Assembly (NCBI GenBank): GCA_903929795.1 | Contig: CAIYWC010000181.1 | Coordinates: 1 to 64,000 of the forward strand | Origin: an uncultured Myxococcales bacterium | GTDB taxonomy: Bacteria; Myxococcota_A; UBA9042 | Length of the DNA: 64,000 nucleotides | Direction: 5' to 3' | In this document: piece after piece, positions 16,233 through 24,546 of the stretch | Layout of the letters: the number at the start of each line of letters is the position of its first letter | Position numbering within the stretch: the first letter of the stretch is position 1 | Translations under genes and position numbers: made by a program | The notes under the pieces: model-generated | Database searches by the model: none | Seen by the model: only the letters and a program-made list of their open reading frames with translations | Told to the model about the DNA's origin: nothing

Positions 16233-19200
16233 GCGCCGCACCGCCGACTTGGACCGGCCACGAGCCGCTGCCGGACGCCCAGACGCTGCTGCTGGAAGCG
16301 AGCGCGGGCACCGGCAAGACCTGGCAGATTGCGCACTTGGTCACGCGGTTGGTGGCAGAAAAAGGCCTGCCGGTAGAGCGGATTTTGGTCATCACGTTTA
16401 CCAACGACGCGGCCGCCGAGCTGCGCGACCGCGTGCGCGCGCGGCTGGCGGTGGCCCGCGACGTGCTGGCGGACGAGGCGCCGCCGTCGCGCGATCCGCT
16501 GCTGGCGGCCTGGCAGACGCACCCGGAGAAGTCGCTGCTGCGGCTGCGGCTGGCGGCGGCGTATTCGGCGTTCGATCTGGCGCCGATCTCGACCATCCAT
16601 GGATTTTCACAGCGGATGTTGGCACAGCTGGCGTTTGAGTCGGGCCAGGAGGCTGGGCTGACGCTGCTGGCGGACGTGCAGCCGCTGCTGGACGAGTGGG
16701 TCGCGGACGAGCTGGCGCGGCTGTTCGCGGCGGCGGACGAGGCCGAGCTGGCGCTGGCGGCGGAGCTGGGCTGGACGCGGAGCGAGCTGGGCGCACTGGC
16801 GCGATCGGTGACGGGCGCCGTGATGCCGCTGGTCCTGCCGCCGTGCGAGGCGCCGGTCACGCCGCTGGACGCGCTGCGGCAATGGCGGCTGGCGGTGGCG
16901 GAGTTCACGGCGTGGCTGGACGGTCCGGCGGGGACGGCGGCGTTCGCGGCGATGCAAGCGGAGATCGCGGCCAAGCGCGGGCGGCTGGACGGCAAGGCGA
17001 TCGGCGCGCGGCACCTGACGGGCTATTGGCCGAGCCTGCGCGGCTGGCTGGCGGCGGGCGGTCCTCGGCGGCAGCGGACCGGGACGGCGCAGACCGCGTG
17101 GCCGACCGCGTTCACGCTGGCGACGCTGAATGCCGCGTGGCGCAGCTCGGAACCGGTGGCGCATTTCGCCGCGGCGCCGCTGTTTACGGCCTGGTCGGCG
17201 CTGGTGGCGCTGCAGGATCGGCTGTGGGCGCAGCCCCGGGCGACGGCGGCGGTGCGTGCGCGCGCGCACCTGGAGGCAGAGCTGCAGCGGCGCGGCGCGC
17301 TGACCTACGACGCCATGCTGTCGCGGCTGGCGGACCGCATCGCTGCGGAGGGTCGGCAAGGCGCGCTGGCGCTGGCGATCGGCCGGCGCTACGACGCGGC
17401 GCTGGTGGATGAGTTCCAGGACACCGACAGCGCGCAGTGGACCGTGCTGGACGCGGCGTTCCAGGCGGCGCACAAGCCGCTGCTGCTGATTGGCGATCCC
17501 AAGCAGGCGATCTACGGCTTTCGCGGCGCGGACGTGCACGTGTACATGGCGGCGGTGGCGTCCGGCGGCGCGGCGCTGCGGCGCGCGACGATGCGGCAGA
17601 ATTGGCGTTCGGACCCGGATTATGTGCGGGCGATGAACGTGCTGTGGCGCGAGGGCTCGGATGCTTTTGCCCTGGGCGGCGCGGATCCGCCGGCTTTTGA
17701 CTATGTGGCGGTGACGACGCCGGCAGCGATCGCGGCCGTCCCGCTGCGCGTGCAGCCGGAGCCCGGGAGCGGCGTGGAACCGCGCGTGGCCCTGGAAATT
17801 CGCTGGTTTGACGCGGGTGTCCAGCCGGGGGCGCGCCCGGGGCGAATCGGCCAGCGGGACGTCGGCGAGGACTGGGCGGCGGAGCTGTGTGCGCGCGAGG
17901 CGTGCCAGCTGCTGGAGACGACGCGGCTGGCGCTGGACGACGCCGAGCCGCGGCGGCTGCGGGCGGGCGACATCGCGGTGCTGGTACGGACCGGTCGCCA
18001 GGCGCGCAAGGTGCAGCGCGCGCTGGGACGGGTAGGCGTGACTTCGGTGGCGGCGGGGCGGCGCAGCGTGTTCGCGAGCCCGGCGGTGGCGTGGCTGCTG
18101 GCGTGGCTGGACGCGGTGGCGGCGCCGGGCCGCGATGGGTTCGCGCGCACGCTGGCGACGACGCCGCTTGTCGGCTGGACGCTGCGCGAGTTGGACGACG
18201 CGCTGCGGGCGGCGGACGCGCTGGCGCAAACCGCGACGCCACCAGCGGAGCGCGACTGGACAGCGTGGATGACGGTCATCGACCAGTGGGCCAACCGCTG
18301 GCCGCTGCAAGGCTTTGTCCGGGTTTTTGAGAGCGCGCTGGACCACGCGCAGGCCATCGAACGGCTGCTGGCAGGCACCGACGGCGAACGGCTGGCGACC
18401 GACCTGCGGCACCTGGCCGAGCTGTGCCACGCCGAGGAGCGGCGCACACGGCTGAGTCCGGGCGGTCTGGCGGTGTGGCTCCGCGCACAGGTCCAGCAGG
18501 CCGCCTCCCAGCCGAGCGACGAGCAAGCGCTGCGGCTGGAGAGCGACGCGGCGGCGGTGCAAATCGTCACGATTCACGCGAGCAAAGGTCTGGAATACCC
18601 GGTGGTTCTGCTGCCTTTTGCCTGGGCGGAGGCGGGCGGCACCAGTCGAGGCCAAGCGCCGGTGAAATTCCACGGACCGCACGGCGCGGTGTGCCTGGAG
18701 ATGGCGCCGCCGCACAGCGAAGCGCGGCGGGTGGCGCAGGCCGCGCAGGACGCGGAAGGGCTGCAGGAGCAGCGGCGGCTGCTCTACGTGGCGCTGACCC
18801 GAGCGCGGCATCACACCGTGGCGTGGCTGGCGCCGGCGGGGCAGACGGGCGGCGATCCGGAGGACAGCGCGTTTGCGGCGCTGGCGCTGCGGCCACAGCC
18901 GGGCGAGGACGCGGCGCCACTGCCAAGGCTGCCGGCGACGGGGAAATCGAGCCCGCCCGAGGCCTTTGACGCTGCGGTCGCGCACTGGCACGCCCGACTG
19001 ACGCAGTTGGCGGCGGCGTCCGACGGCTGCATCGCCTGGCACCGCGAGCCGCCGCTGGCCGAGGCGCCGCAGCGGGTGCAATTGCCGCTGGAAGTGCCGC
19101 TGCAGCTCGCGGCGCGGGTCTGGCCCGCGGATCGGTCGATGACGACGCCGTGGCTTGTGACAAGCTATTCCGCGCTGGCGGCGGGACGGACGCTGGAGCA

Positions 19201-20206
19201 AGCGGCGCCGACCGGCGATTGGGAGCCGGGCCAAGGCGCGGAGGCGCCTGCCAGCCAGCTGACCGCCGAGCTGGAACCGCCGCGGCCGCTGCCGGCGGAC
19301 GACGACAGCTTTGCCGCGACGCCCGAGCCCGCGCAGCCCACGCGCGCGCACGCGGTGGCGCTGGCGACGCTGCCCGGCGGGACCGACGTGGGCCAATGGG
19401 CACACGCGCTGATGGAGCATCTGGATTTTCAGACCGGTGGCGGCAAGGACGCGGCAGACCTGGCGCTGCTGGCGCCAGCGCTGGCCGCGCGCGCGGGGCT
19501 GGCCTACGGACCGCAGCACGCGCCGCTGCTGGCCGCCCTGCCCGCGGTCCTGGCGACGCCGCTGCACGGCGGAAAAACGGCGCTGCCGCGTGGGTTTTCG
19601 CTGCAGCAGCTCCAGCCGGCCGATCGTCTGGACGAGCTGCAGTTCGACCTGTCGCTGGCGGGCGGCGCGGACTGGCACCTGGGTCGGCCGTGCGTGCAAC
19701 CCGAGGCGATCCAGACGGCGCTGGCGCTGCGGCTGGGCGACCACGCGTGGGACGGCCTGCCCTGGCTGCGGCGGGTCCACGACGAGACGCAGTTCCCGGC
19801 GATGGCGGGCGTGCTGACCGGCTCGATCGACCTGGTGCTGCGCGACGGCGGCCGCTATTTCATCGCCGATTACAAGACCAACAAGATCGTGTCCCAGCGC
19901 AACCGCCAGCTCTGCCTGCGCGGGCACTACGGCCGCGATTGGCTGGCGTGGGACATGGCGGGCCACGGCTACCACCTGCAGGCGCTGTTTTACACGCTGG
20001 CGCTGCACCGCTTTTTGCGCGAGCGGCTGGCGGGTTATGCGTACGACACGCATGTCGGCGGGCACCTGTATTTGTACCTGCGCGGCATGGAAGGCCCTGA
20101 AGCAATTCAGCAAAGCGGCGAGGCGTATGGCGTCTACACGGATCGCTGGCCCAGCGACGTCGTGTTGGCGCTGGACGCCGCGCTGGCCGCCGCGGAGGGC
20201 GCATGA
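16229..20206 (+). CDS. recB: exodeoxyribonuclease V subunit beta, RecB
   Basis: RecB, 1325 residues: a 3'-5' SF1 helicase with a C-terminal nuclease. Walker A is ASAGTGKT at 24-31. Motif II is LVDEFQDTD, with the GDPKQAIYGFRG block after it. Motif V is HASKGLEYPVV and motif VI is LLYVALTRARH. The nuclease site GSIDLVL...FIADYKTNK supplies Asp1201, Asp1214 and Lys1216, equivalent to the E. coli catalytic triad, followed by the YHLQALFYTLALHRFL block. It is somewhat longer than E. coli RecB (1180). ATGA overlaps link it to recC before and recD after. Confidence 0.97.
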   Translation: MSAAPPTWTGHEPLPDAQTLLLEASAGTGKTWQIAHLVTRLVAEKGLPVERILVITFTNDAAAELRDRVRARLAVARDVLADEAPPSRDPLLAAWQTHPEKSLLRLRLAAAYSAFDLAPISTIHGFSQRMLAQLAFESGQEAGLTLLADVQPLLDEWVADELARLFAAADEAELALAAELGWTRSELGALARSVTGAVMPLVLPPCEAPVTPLDALRQWRLAVAEFTAWLDGPAGTAAFAAMQAEIAAKRGRLDGKAIGARHLTGYWPSLRGWLAAGGPRRQRTGTAQTAWPTAFTLATLNAAWRSSEPVAHFAAAPLFTAWSALVALQDRLWAQPRATAAVRARAHLEAELQRRGALTYDAMLSRLADRIAAEGRQGALALAIGRRYDAALVDEFQDTDSAQWTVLDAAFQAAHKPLLLIGDPKQAIYGFRGADVHVYMAAVASGGAALRRATMRQNWRSDPDYVRAMNVLWREGSDAFALGGADPPAFDYVAVTTPAAIAAVPLRVQPEPGSGVEPRVALEIRWFDAGVQPGARPGRIGQRDVGEDWAAELCAREACQLLETTRLALDDAEPRRLRAGDIAVLVRTGRQARKVQRALGRVGVTSVAAGRRSVFASPAVAWLLAWLDAVAAPGRDGFARTLATTPLVGWTLRELDDALRAADALAQTATPPAERDWTAWMTVIDQWANRWPLQGFVRVFESALDHAQAIERLLAGTDGERLATDLRHLAELCHAEERRTRLSPGGLAVWLRAQVQQAASQPSDEQALRLESDAAAVQIVTIHASKGLEYPVVLLPFAWAEAGGTSRGQAPVKFHGPHGAVCLEMAPPHSEARRVAQAAQDAEGLQEQRRLLYVALTRARHHTVAWLAPAGQTGGDPEDSAFAALALRPQPGEDAAPLPRLPATGKSSPPEAFDAAVAHWHARLTQLAAASDGCIAWHREPPLAEAPQRVQLPLEVPLQLAARVWPADRSMTTPWLVTSYSALAAGRTLEQAAPTGDWEPGQGAEAPASQLTAELEPPRPLPADDDSFAATPEPAQPTRAHAVALATLPGGTDVGQWAHALMEHLDFQTGGGKDAADLALLAPALAARAGLAYGPQHAPLLAALPAVLATPLHGGKTALPRGFSLQQLQPADRLDELQFDLSLAGGADWHLGRPCVQPEAIQTALALRLGDHAWDGLPWLRRVHDETQFPAMAGVLTGSIDLVLRDGGRYFIADYKTNKIVSQRNRQLCLRGHYGRDWLAWDMAGHGYHLQALFYTLALHRFLRERLAGYAYDTHVGGHLYLYLRGMEGPEAIQQSGEAYGVYTDRWPSDVVLALDAALAAAEGA

Positions 20207-22119
20207 ACCTGCAGCTGCTGCAGCCCGGGCTGGCGGAGCGCGTCGCCGCTTTTGTGCCCGGCGTGCTGGAGCCGTCCGACGTGCTGCTTGTCGACACCGT
20301 GGCGCCGCGCTACGGCGAGGTGCGGCCGGACGTGCTGCTGGCGCTGGCGTTTGCGGTGCGCGGGCCGGGCGCGGGGCAGGTCGGCGTGGATCTGCAGGCG
20401 GTGGCGCGGACCATCGACGACGAACGGCTGCTGGCGCACACCGCTGAGCCGCAGCTGCCGCTGGATTGGCCGGTCGACCCGCTGGCGTGGCAGGTGCTGG
20501 CGCTGGCGTCGCCGATGGTGGGGCCGCCCGACGGCCGGACGCCGTTTGTCGCGCAGCCGTTGCGGTCTGGCCAGGTGCTGCTGATGACGCGGCGGATGTG
20601 GCAGGAGCAGGTGCTGCTGGCGGCGGGAATTCGCGCGCTCGCGGTGCCGGTCGCGCAGCCGATGACGCCGGAGCAGGTGGAGTCGGGCCTGGCGGCGCTG
20701 CAGCTCTCGGGCGAGGCGGCGCAGGCGGTGCGGACGGCGCTGACGCGGCGGCTGACGGTGGTAACCGGCGGACCTGGGACGGGAAAGACTTTTAGCATCA
20801 AGCGGTTGCTGGCGCTGCTGCTGGAGCACGAGGCGGCGGAGCGGCCGCTGAACATCCAGCTGGCGGCGCCGACCGGCAAGGCCGCGGTGCGGATGGCGGA
20901 GGCGATTCGGGAGGGTCTGGACGAGCTGCCGGGGATTTCCGCGCAGACCCGCGCGCGCCTGGGCCAGCTGGTGCCGCGGACGCTGCACAAGCTGCTGGGA
21001 ATTCGGCCCGATGGCGGCGCGCGGCACAACGCGGGCCAGCCGCTGGAGGCGGACGTCGTGGTGGTGGACGAGGCCTCGATGGTCGACCTGACGCTGATGC
21101 GCCGCCTGCTGGACGCCGTGCCGCCGCACGCGCGGCTGATCCTGCTGGGCGACCGCGACCAGCTGGCAAGCGTGGAGGCGGGCACCGTGCTGGCGGATCT
21201 GGTGCTGGGCGCCCGCGAGGACGGCGACGCGCGCGTGGAGGACAATCCGCTCCGGCAGTCGGTCGTGCGGTTCACAGCGTCGCGGCGGTTTGCCGAGGCG
21301 CCGGCGATTGGCCAGCTGGTGGCGGCGCTGCAGCGCGGGGATGCGCAAGGCGAGGCGCGTGCGCTGGCGCTGCTGACCGGCGCGGGGCCGCTGCCGTACG
21401 ACGAGACGCTGGCGGATCGCGTGCAGCCGCTGGGGGCTCCGCTGCAGGGGCGGCCGAGCCCGACGCAGCTGGACCAGCTGGCGGCGCCGTACCTGGCGGG
21501 CTACGTGGCGCAGCTGCGGTCGGCGCTGACGACGCACGGCGCCCATGGCCTGGCGCTGCAGGATCCGCGGTGGCACGCGGCGCTGCTGGCGGCGTTCGAG
21601 CGCTATCGCGTGCTGGCGGTGCACCGCAACGGGCCGCTGGGCGTCGCGGGGCTGGAGCGCGCGCTGGCGGAGCGCGTGCGCACGGCGTTGGGTGAGTCGC
21701 TGCCGCGGCGCCACGGCTTCTGGCTGGGCCAGCCGGTGCTGGTCACGGAGAACGCGTATGAGGTGGCGCTGATGAACGGCGACATCGGGCTGGTGCTGCC
21801 AACTGCCGCCGGACTGCAGGCGATCTTTTTGCGGACCCAGCCCGACGGCGGGCAGACCCAGGCCGTGCCGCTCGTCCGGCTGCCGCAGACCTCGGGCGCG
21901 CTGGCGATGACGGTGCACAAGAGCCAGGGCTCGCAGTTCGCGCGGGTCGCGCTGGTGCTGGCGGACCGCGATTCGCCCATCCAGACGCGCGAGCTTGTCT
22001 ACACGGGCATCACGCGCGCCAGCGAGCGGCTGGACTGGCTGGGTACGCCGGAGCGGATGGCGCAGGCGCTGGCGCGGCGCGTGAGCCGGGCGTCAGGGCT
22101 GGGCGAGCTGCTCTGGTAG
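20203..22119 (+). CDS. recD: exodeoxyribonuclease V subunit alpha, RecD
   Basis: RecD, 638 residues, the 5'-3' SF1B helicase of RecBCD. Walker A is GGPGTGKT at 189-196. The DEAD-like motif is VVVDEASMVDLTLM, with LGDRDQLASVEAG after it. The C-terminal UvrD-like block has MTVHKSQGSQF and YTGITRAS. Together with intact RecC and RecB this makes a complete set. The gene ends eight bases from the convergent CTDC lipoprotein gene, so no room is left for a separate terminator. Confidence 0.97.
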   Translation: MNLQLLQPGLAERVAAFVPGVLEPSDVLLVDTVAPRYGEVRPDVLLALAFAVRGPGAGQVGVDLQAVARTIDDERLLAHTAEPQLPLDWPVDPLAWQVLALASPMVGPPDGRTPFVAQPLRSGQVLLMTRRMWQEQVLLAAGIRALAVPVAQPMTPEQVESGLAALQLSGEAAQAVRTALTRRLTVVTGGPGTGKTFSIKRLLALLLEHEAAERPLNIQLAAPTGKAAVRMAEAIREGLDELPGISAQTRARLGQLVPRTLHKLLGIRPDGGARHNAGQPLEADVVVVDEASMVDLTLMRRLLDAVPPHARLILLGDRDQLASVEAGTVLADLVLGAREDGDARVEDNPLRQSVVRFTASRRFAEAPAIGQLVAALQRGDAQGEARALALLTGAGPLPYDETLADRVQPLGAPLQGRPSPTQLDQLAAPYLAGYVAQLRSALTTHGAHGLALQDPRWHAALLAAFERYRVLAVHRNGPLGVAGLERALAERVRTALGESLPRRHGFWLGQPVLVTENAYEVALMNGDIGLVLPTAAGLQAIFLRTQPDGGQTQAVPLVRLPQTSGALAMTVHKSQGSQFARVALVLADRDSPIQTRELVYTGITRASERLDWLGTPERMAQALARRVSRASGLGELLW

Positions 22120-22127
22120 CACGGCGT

Positions 22128-22994
22128 TCACTTGCAGTCGGCCGGGCAGCTGGCCGTGGTCTCGCCGCAGCCGCACTTGCCATTGCCGCAGACATCGACG
22201 ATCGGCGCGTGGGCGCAACCGGTCGCAGGGACGCAGGAATCCGCGGTGCACGCCTTGGAATCATTGCAGTTGAGCGGTGCGCCGCCGACGCATTTGCCAT
22301 TCGCGCACGTGTCCGTCGTCGTGCAACCGTTGCCGTCGGTGCATTCCGCTTTGTTGTTGACGTGCGAGCAGCTGGCGCCGCAGATGTCGTCCGTGCACAG
22401 GTTGCCGTCGTTGCACGTGGCGCTGACCTTGTTGTGGACGCAGTTCGTGCCGGCGGCGCAGGCGTCGGTCGTGCAGATGTCGCCGTCGTCGCAGCCCGAG
22501 GGTGAGGCGCCGTGCGTGCAGCCCGCGGCGGTGCAGGTGTCCAGCGTGCAGGGCTTCGCGTCGTCGCACAGGCTGCTGTCCGGCGTGAACACGCAGCCGG
22601 TGGTCGGCGTGCAGCTGTCGGCGGTGCAGACCACGCCGTCCGAGCAGGTTGTCGGTGCGCCGGGCAGACACACGCCGCCCTTGCACGCGTCGCCGAAAGT
22701 ACAGGGGTTGCCGTCCTCGCACGGGTTGGTGGCGACGACGTGGGTGCAGACGCCGGCGTCACAGCCGTCGTTCGTGCAGGGATCACCGTCGTCGCAGGGC
22801 TTGCCAACGCAGGGATCCACGGCCACGTCGGGCGCGCTATCGCGGGGAACGTCGCCGGCATCCGCGGGCGCATCTGCCACCGCGTCACCCGACGGTGCTG
22901 GCCCCACCGCGGTGTCCGGCGCGCATGCCGGCAGCGGCAGGAAAAGCCCTGCGGCCAGAAGGAATTGCAACCCGTTCAGCTTGTGATTCGTCAT
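22128..22994 (-). CDS. CTDC-repeat Cys-rich lipoprotein next to a radical SAM gene
   Basis: A 288-residue surface lipoprotein. The signal ends LPLPACAPD (lipobox), followed by an Asp/Ala/Pro linker (about 28-65). Then come about eight Cys-rich units of the type CDDGxxCTxDxCxxxxGCxH, the Dictyostelium CTDC repeat that is common in myxobacterial exported proteins. The last unit is CGNGKCGCGETTASCPADC. Start ATG 22994 has GGATGGGG upstream, only 13 bases after the radical SAM gene, so the two are probably co-transcribed. Function unknown; disulfide-rich surface modules suggest adhesion or matrix binding. An extended N terminus from 23069 would overlap the upstream gene and is less likely. Confidence 0.82.
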   Translation of the reverse strand: MTNHKLNGLQFLLAAGLFLPLPACAPDTAVGPAPSGDAVADAPADAGDVPRDSAPDVAVDPCVGKPCDDGDPCTNDGCDAGVCTHVVATNPCEDGNPCTFGDACKGGVCLPGAPTTCSDGVVCTADSCTPTTGCVFTPDSSLCDDAKPCTLDTCTAAGCTHGASPSGCDDGDICTTDACAAGTNCVHNKVSATCNDGNLCTDDICGASCSHVNNKAECTDGNGCTTTDTCANGKCVGGAPLNCNDSKACTADSCVPATGCAHAPIVDVCGNGKCGCGETTASCPADCK

Positions 22995-23007
22995 GACCCC
23001 ATCCCGC

Positions 23008-24405
23008 TTACGCGCCGGCCCGCGCTTGTGCCGTCCAACCGCCAGCCGCCGCCGCCGCCACGCGCGCACGCGCCTCGTCCACCGTATCTCCCGCCGCGTC
23101 CGCCGCCGTCAGCGCGGCCAAGGCTGCGCGCAGCACTTCGCGCACCCGAGGATCGGCCGCCGCGTCGCCTTTGGCCCACGGCCGGTACGCCATCGCAAAC
23201 CGCCCGGTGTGGGCAAAGCTCGGCTTCTCCGGCGCGTGGGCCTCAACGCGCACGTCCAGCGGCTCCGCGAGCGCCGGGTGGGACAGCCGCACGACGTCCG
23301 GCGCGAGGCGCGGCAGCACGCGATCCGGCCGCGGCTCCCCGCGCAGCGCCGCGATGCGGACCTCCGCCTCCAGCGGATTGCCGTCGTTCAACGCCAGCGC
23401 CTGGCGCAGCACATCGACCGGCGGGAGCGTCGACGCCCGCAGCTCCGCCGTGCCCGCCAGCCGCGCGTATTGCTCCTCGACGCCCGGACAAATCGGCCGC
23501 AGCGTGCACGCGCCGCAGGGCGAGGCCGGCCAAATCTGCCCCTCGGTCTGAAAACCCGAGGCGTGATAGGTATTTGTGCTCAGCTCGCGGTCGTAAAACA
23601 GCTCATTGCCGGCAAAAGCCCGCAGCTTGAGCGAATGCGCGGCGTGCGCGCCGAGGCGGCACAGCGGCACGTTGTCGATGTGGAAATGCACGCCGTCGGC
23701 GACGAGGCGGTCACCCAGCGCGATGAAGTCGATGTTGCCGTAGCGGTGCGGGCCATCCTCGCGCGCGTGGCGCCAAGCGCCCCCCAGCAAGTGCGCGAAA
23801 ATGAACTTGAAATGCACTTGGCGGCCCATCCCCACATGCTGGCGGACATAGCTGGCGATCCCGGCCAGGCTGGCGGCATTCTCCTGGCATATCACGATGT
23901 TGACGGTGAGATCCAGCGGCGCCGTCACCTTGGCCATCGCGGCCAACGCGCTGGCTTGGCGGCTGAACGTGCCGGGCGTGCCGGCGATGCGGTCGGCGAC
24001 GTCCGCGGTGGCGCCGTGAATCGAGAGCTCGAGCGCGTTCAGACCGGCGGCCACGAGGCGGTCGAGGTAGCCCGTGCGGCTGAGCGCGGTGCCGTTGGTC
24101 GCCACGAGGATGCCGCGAAAGCCGGCGTCGCGCGCCGCGCCCAGCACGTCGACGGCGTCGCGGCGCAGCAGGGTCTCGGCGCCCATGAAGACGACGTCGG
24201 TTGCGCCGTTGGCTCGTAACCCCGCGAGCGTCTTGCGGATATCGGCCAGCTCGGGCTGGGTGCGCCGGTCGCGGTCGCCCTGCTCCAGGCAGAAGACGCA
24301 GTGCAAATTGCAGGTGTTGGCAACGTGGACGACCGCCAGCGGCTGCCTGCCGCCAAGCGGCGGGCGCGTGCGGGAAGCAGCGGAAATCACGGGAGGATTG
24401 GCCAT
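23008..24405 (-). CDS. radical SAM protein with C-terminal Cys motif
   Basis: A 465-residue radical SAM enzyme. The [4Fe-4S] motif is CNLHCVFC (Cys about 32, 36, 39). The usual GGEP motif is replaced by GAET (FMGAETLLRRD). A later CGACTLRPICPGVE stretch resembles the Cys-rich C-terminal region of SPASM-type maturases. The last ~130 residues form an Ala-rich domain I do not recognise. The family uses S-adenosylmethionine radicals to modify peptides, proteins or small molecules. The immediate downstream Cys-rich lipoprotein is a candidate target, by position only. A TTGACG-17-CAGACT promoter-like motif is 60 bases upstream. Confidence 0.88.
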   Translation of the reverse strand: MANPPVISAASRTRPPLGGRQPLAVVHVANTCNLHCVFCLEQGDRDRRTQPELADIRKTLAGLRANGATDVVFMGAETLLRRDAVDVLGAARDAGFRGILVATNGTALSRTGYLDRLVAAGLNALELSIHGATADVADRIAGTPGTFSRQASALAAMAKVTAPLDLTVNIVICQENAASLAGIASYVRQHVGMGRQVHFKFIFAHLLGGAWRHAREDGPHRYGNIDFIALGDRLVADGVHFHIDNVPLCRLGAHAAHSLKLRAFAGNELFYDRELSTNTYHASGFQTEGQIWPASPCGACTLRPICPGVEEQYARLAGTAELRASTLPPVDVLRQALALNDGNPLEAEVRIAALRGEPRPDRVLPRLAPDVVRLSHPALAEPLDVRVEAHAPEKPSFAHTGRFAMAYRPWAKGDAAADPRVREVLRAALAALTAADAAGDTVDEARARVAAAAAGGWTAQARAGA

Positions 24406-24464
24406 CTTGCCCTTGCCGCCCGTGGTCCAGCGCCCGGACTGACGGACGCAGAGGCGACGGCCAA

Positions 24465-24493
24465 AGTCTGTGCGCCTCGCGGAGGGGCGTCAA
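24465..24493 (-). promoter_or_regulatory. candidate promoter TTGACG-17-CAGACT for the radical SAM gene
   Basis: On the minus strand TTGACG (24488-24493) and CAGACT (24465-24470) are exactly 17 bases apart, 60 bases before the ATG at 24405. This is identical in both boxes to the motif at 3682-3710. Confidence 0.55.
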
Positions 24494-24523
24494 GACACCG
24501 GGCGGCCAGACACCGGGCGGCCA
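24494..24523. repeat. 15-bp direct tandem repeat, two units
   Basis: GACACCGGGCGGCCA is repeated twice without a gap, immediately upstream (on the minus strand) of the -35 box of the radical SAM gene promoter. It could be a pair of activator sites or simply replication slippage. Confidence 0.7.
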
Positions 24524-24534
24524 GGCAAGCGCGC

Positions 24535-24546
24535 GAACCGCGGTTC
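24535..24546. promoter_or_regulatory. TGAAC-N4-GTTC palindrome at the end of the RND gene
   Basis: GAACCGCGGTTC is a perfect 12-bp palindrome that, read on the minus strand as TGAACCGCGGTTCG, has the same half-sites and spacing as the operator-like TGAACGGCGGTTCA upstream of the tetR gene (31170-31183). It spans the RND gene stop codon and lies upstream of the radical SAM gene. Confidence 0.35.

Noticed and set aside
13686-20113. Very long open frames on the minus strand opposite recC and recB, up to about 1170 codons
   Set aside because: They are antisense shadows of RecC/RecB in GC-rich DNA: no domains, Arg/Gln-rich composition, no ribosome binding sites. The plus-strand proteins carry all family motifs.
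24426-24493. Possible further copy of the intergenic hairpin element upstream of the radical SAM gene
   Set aside because: Only short words match (a GTCTGTGCGCC-like piece); the order of blocks and the hairpin core are missing.
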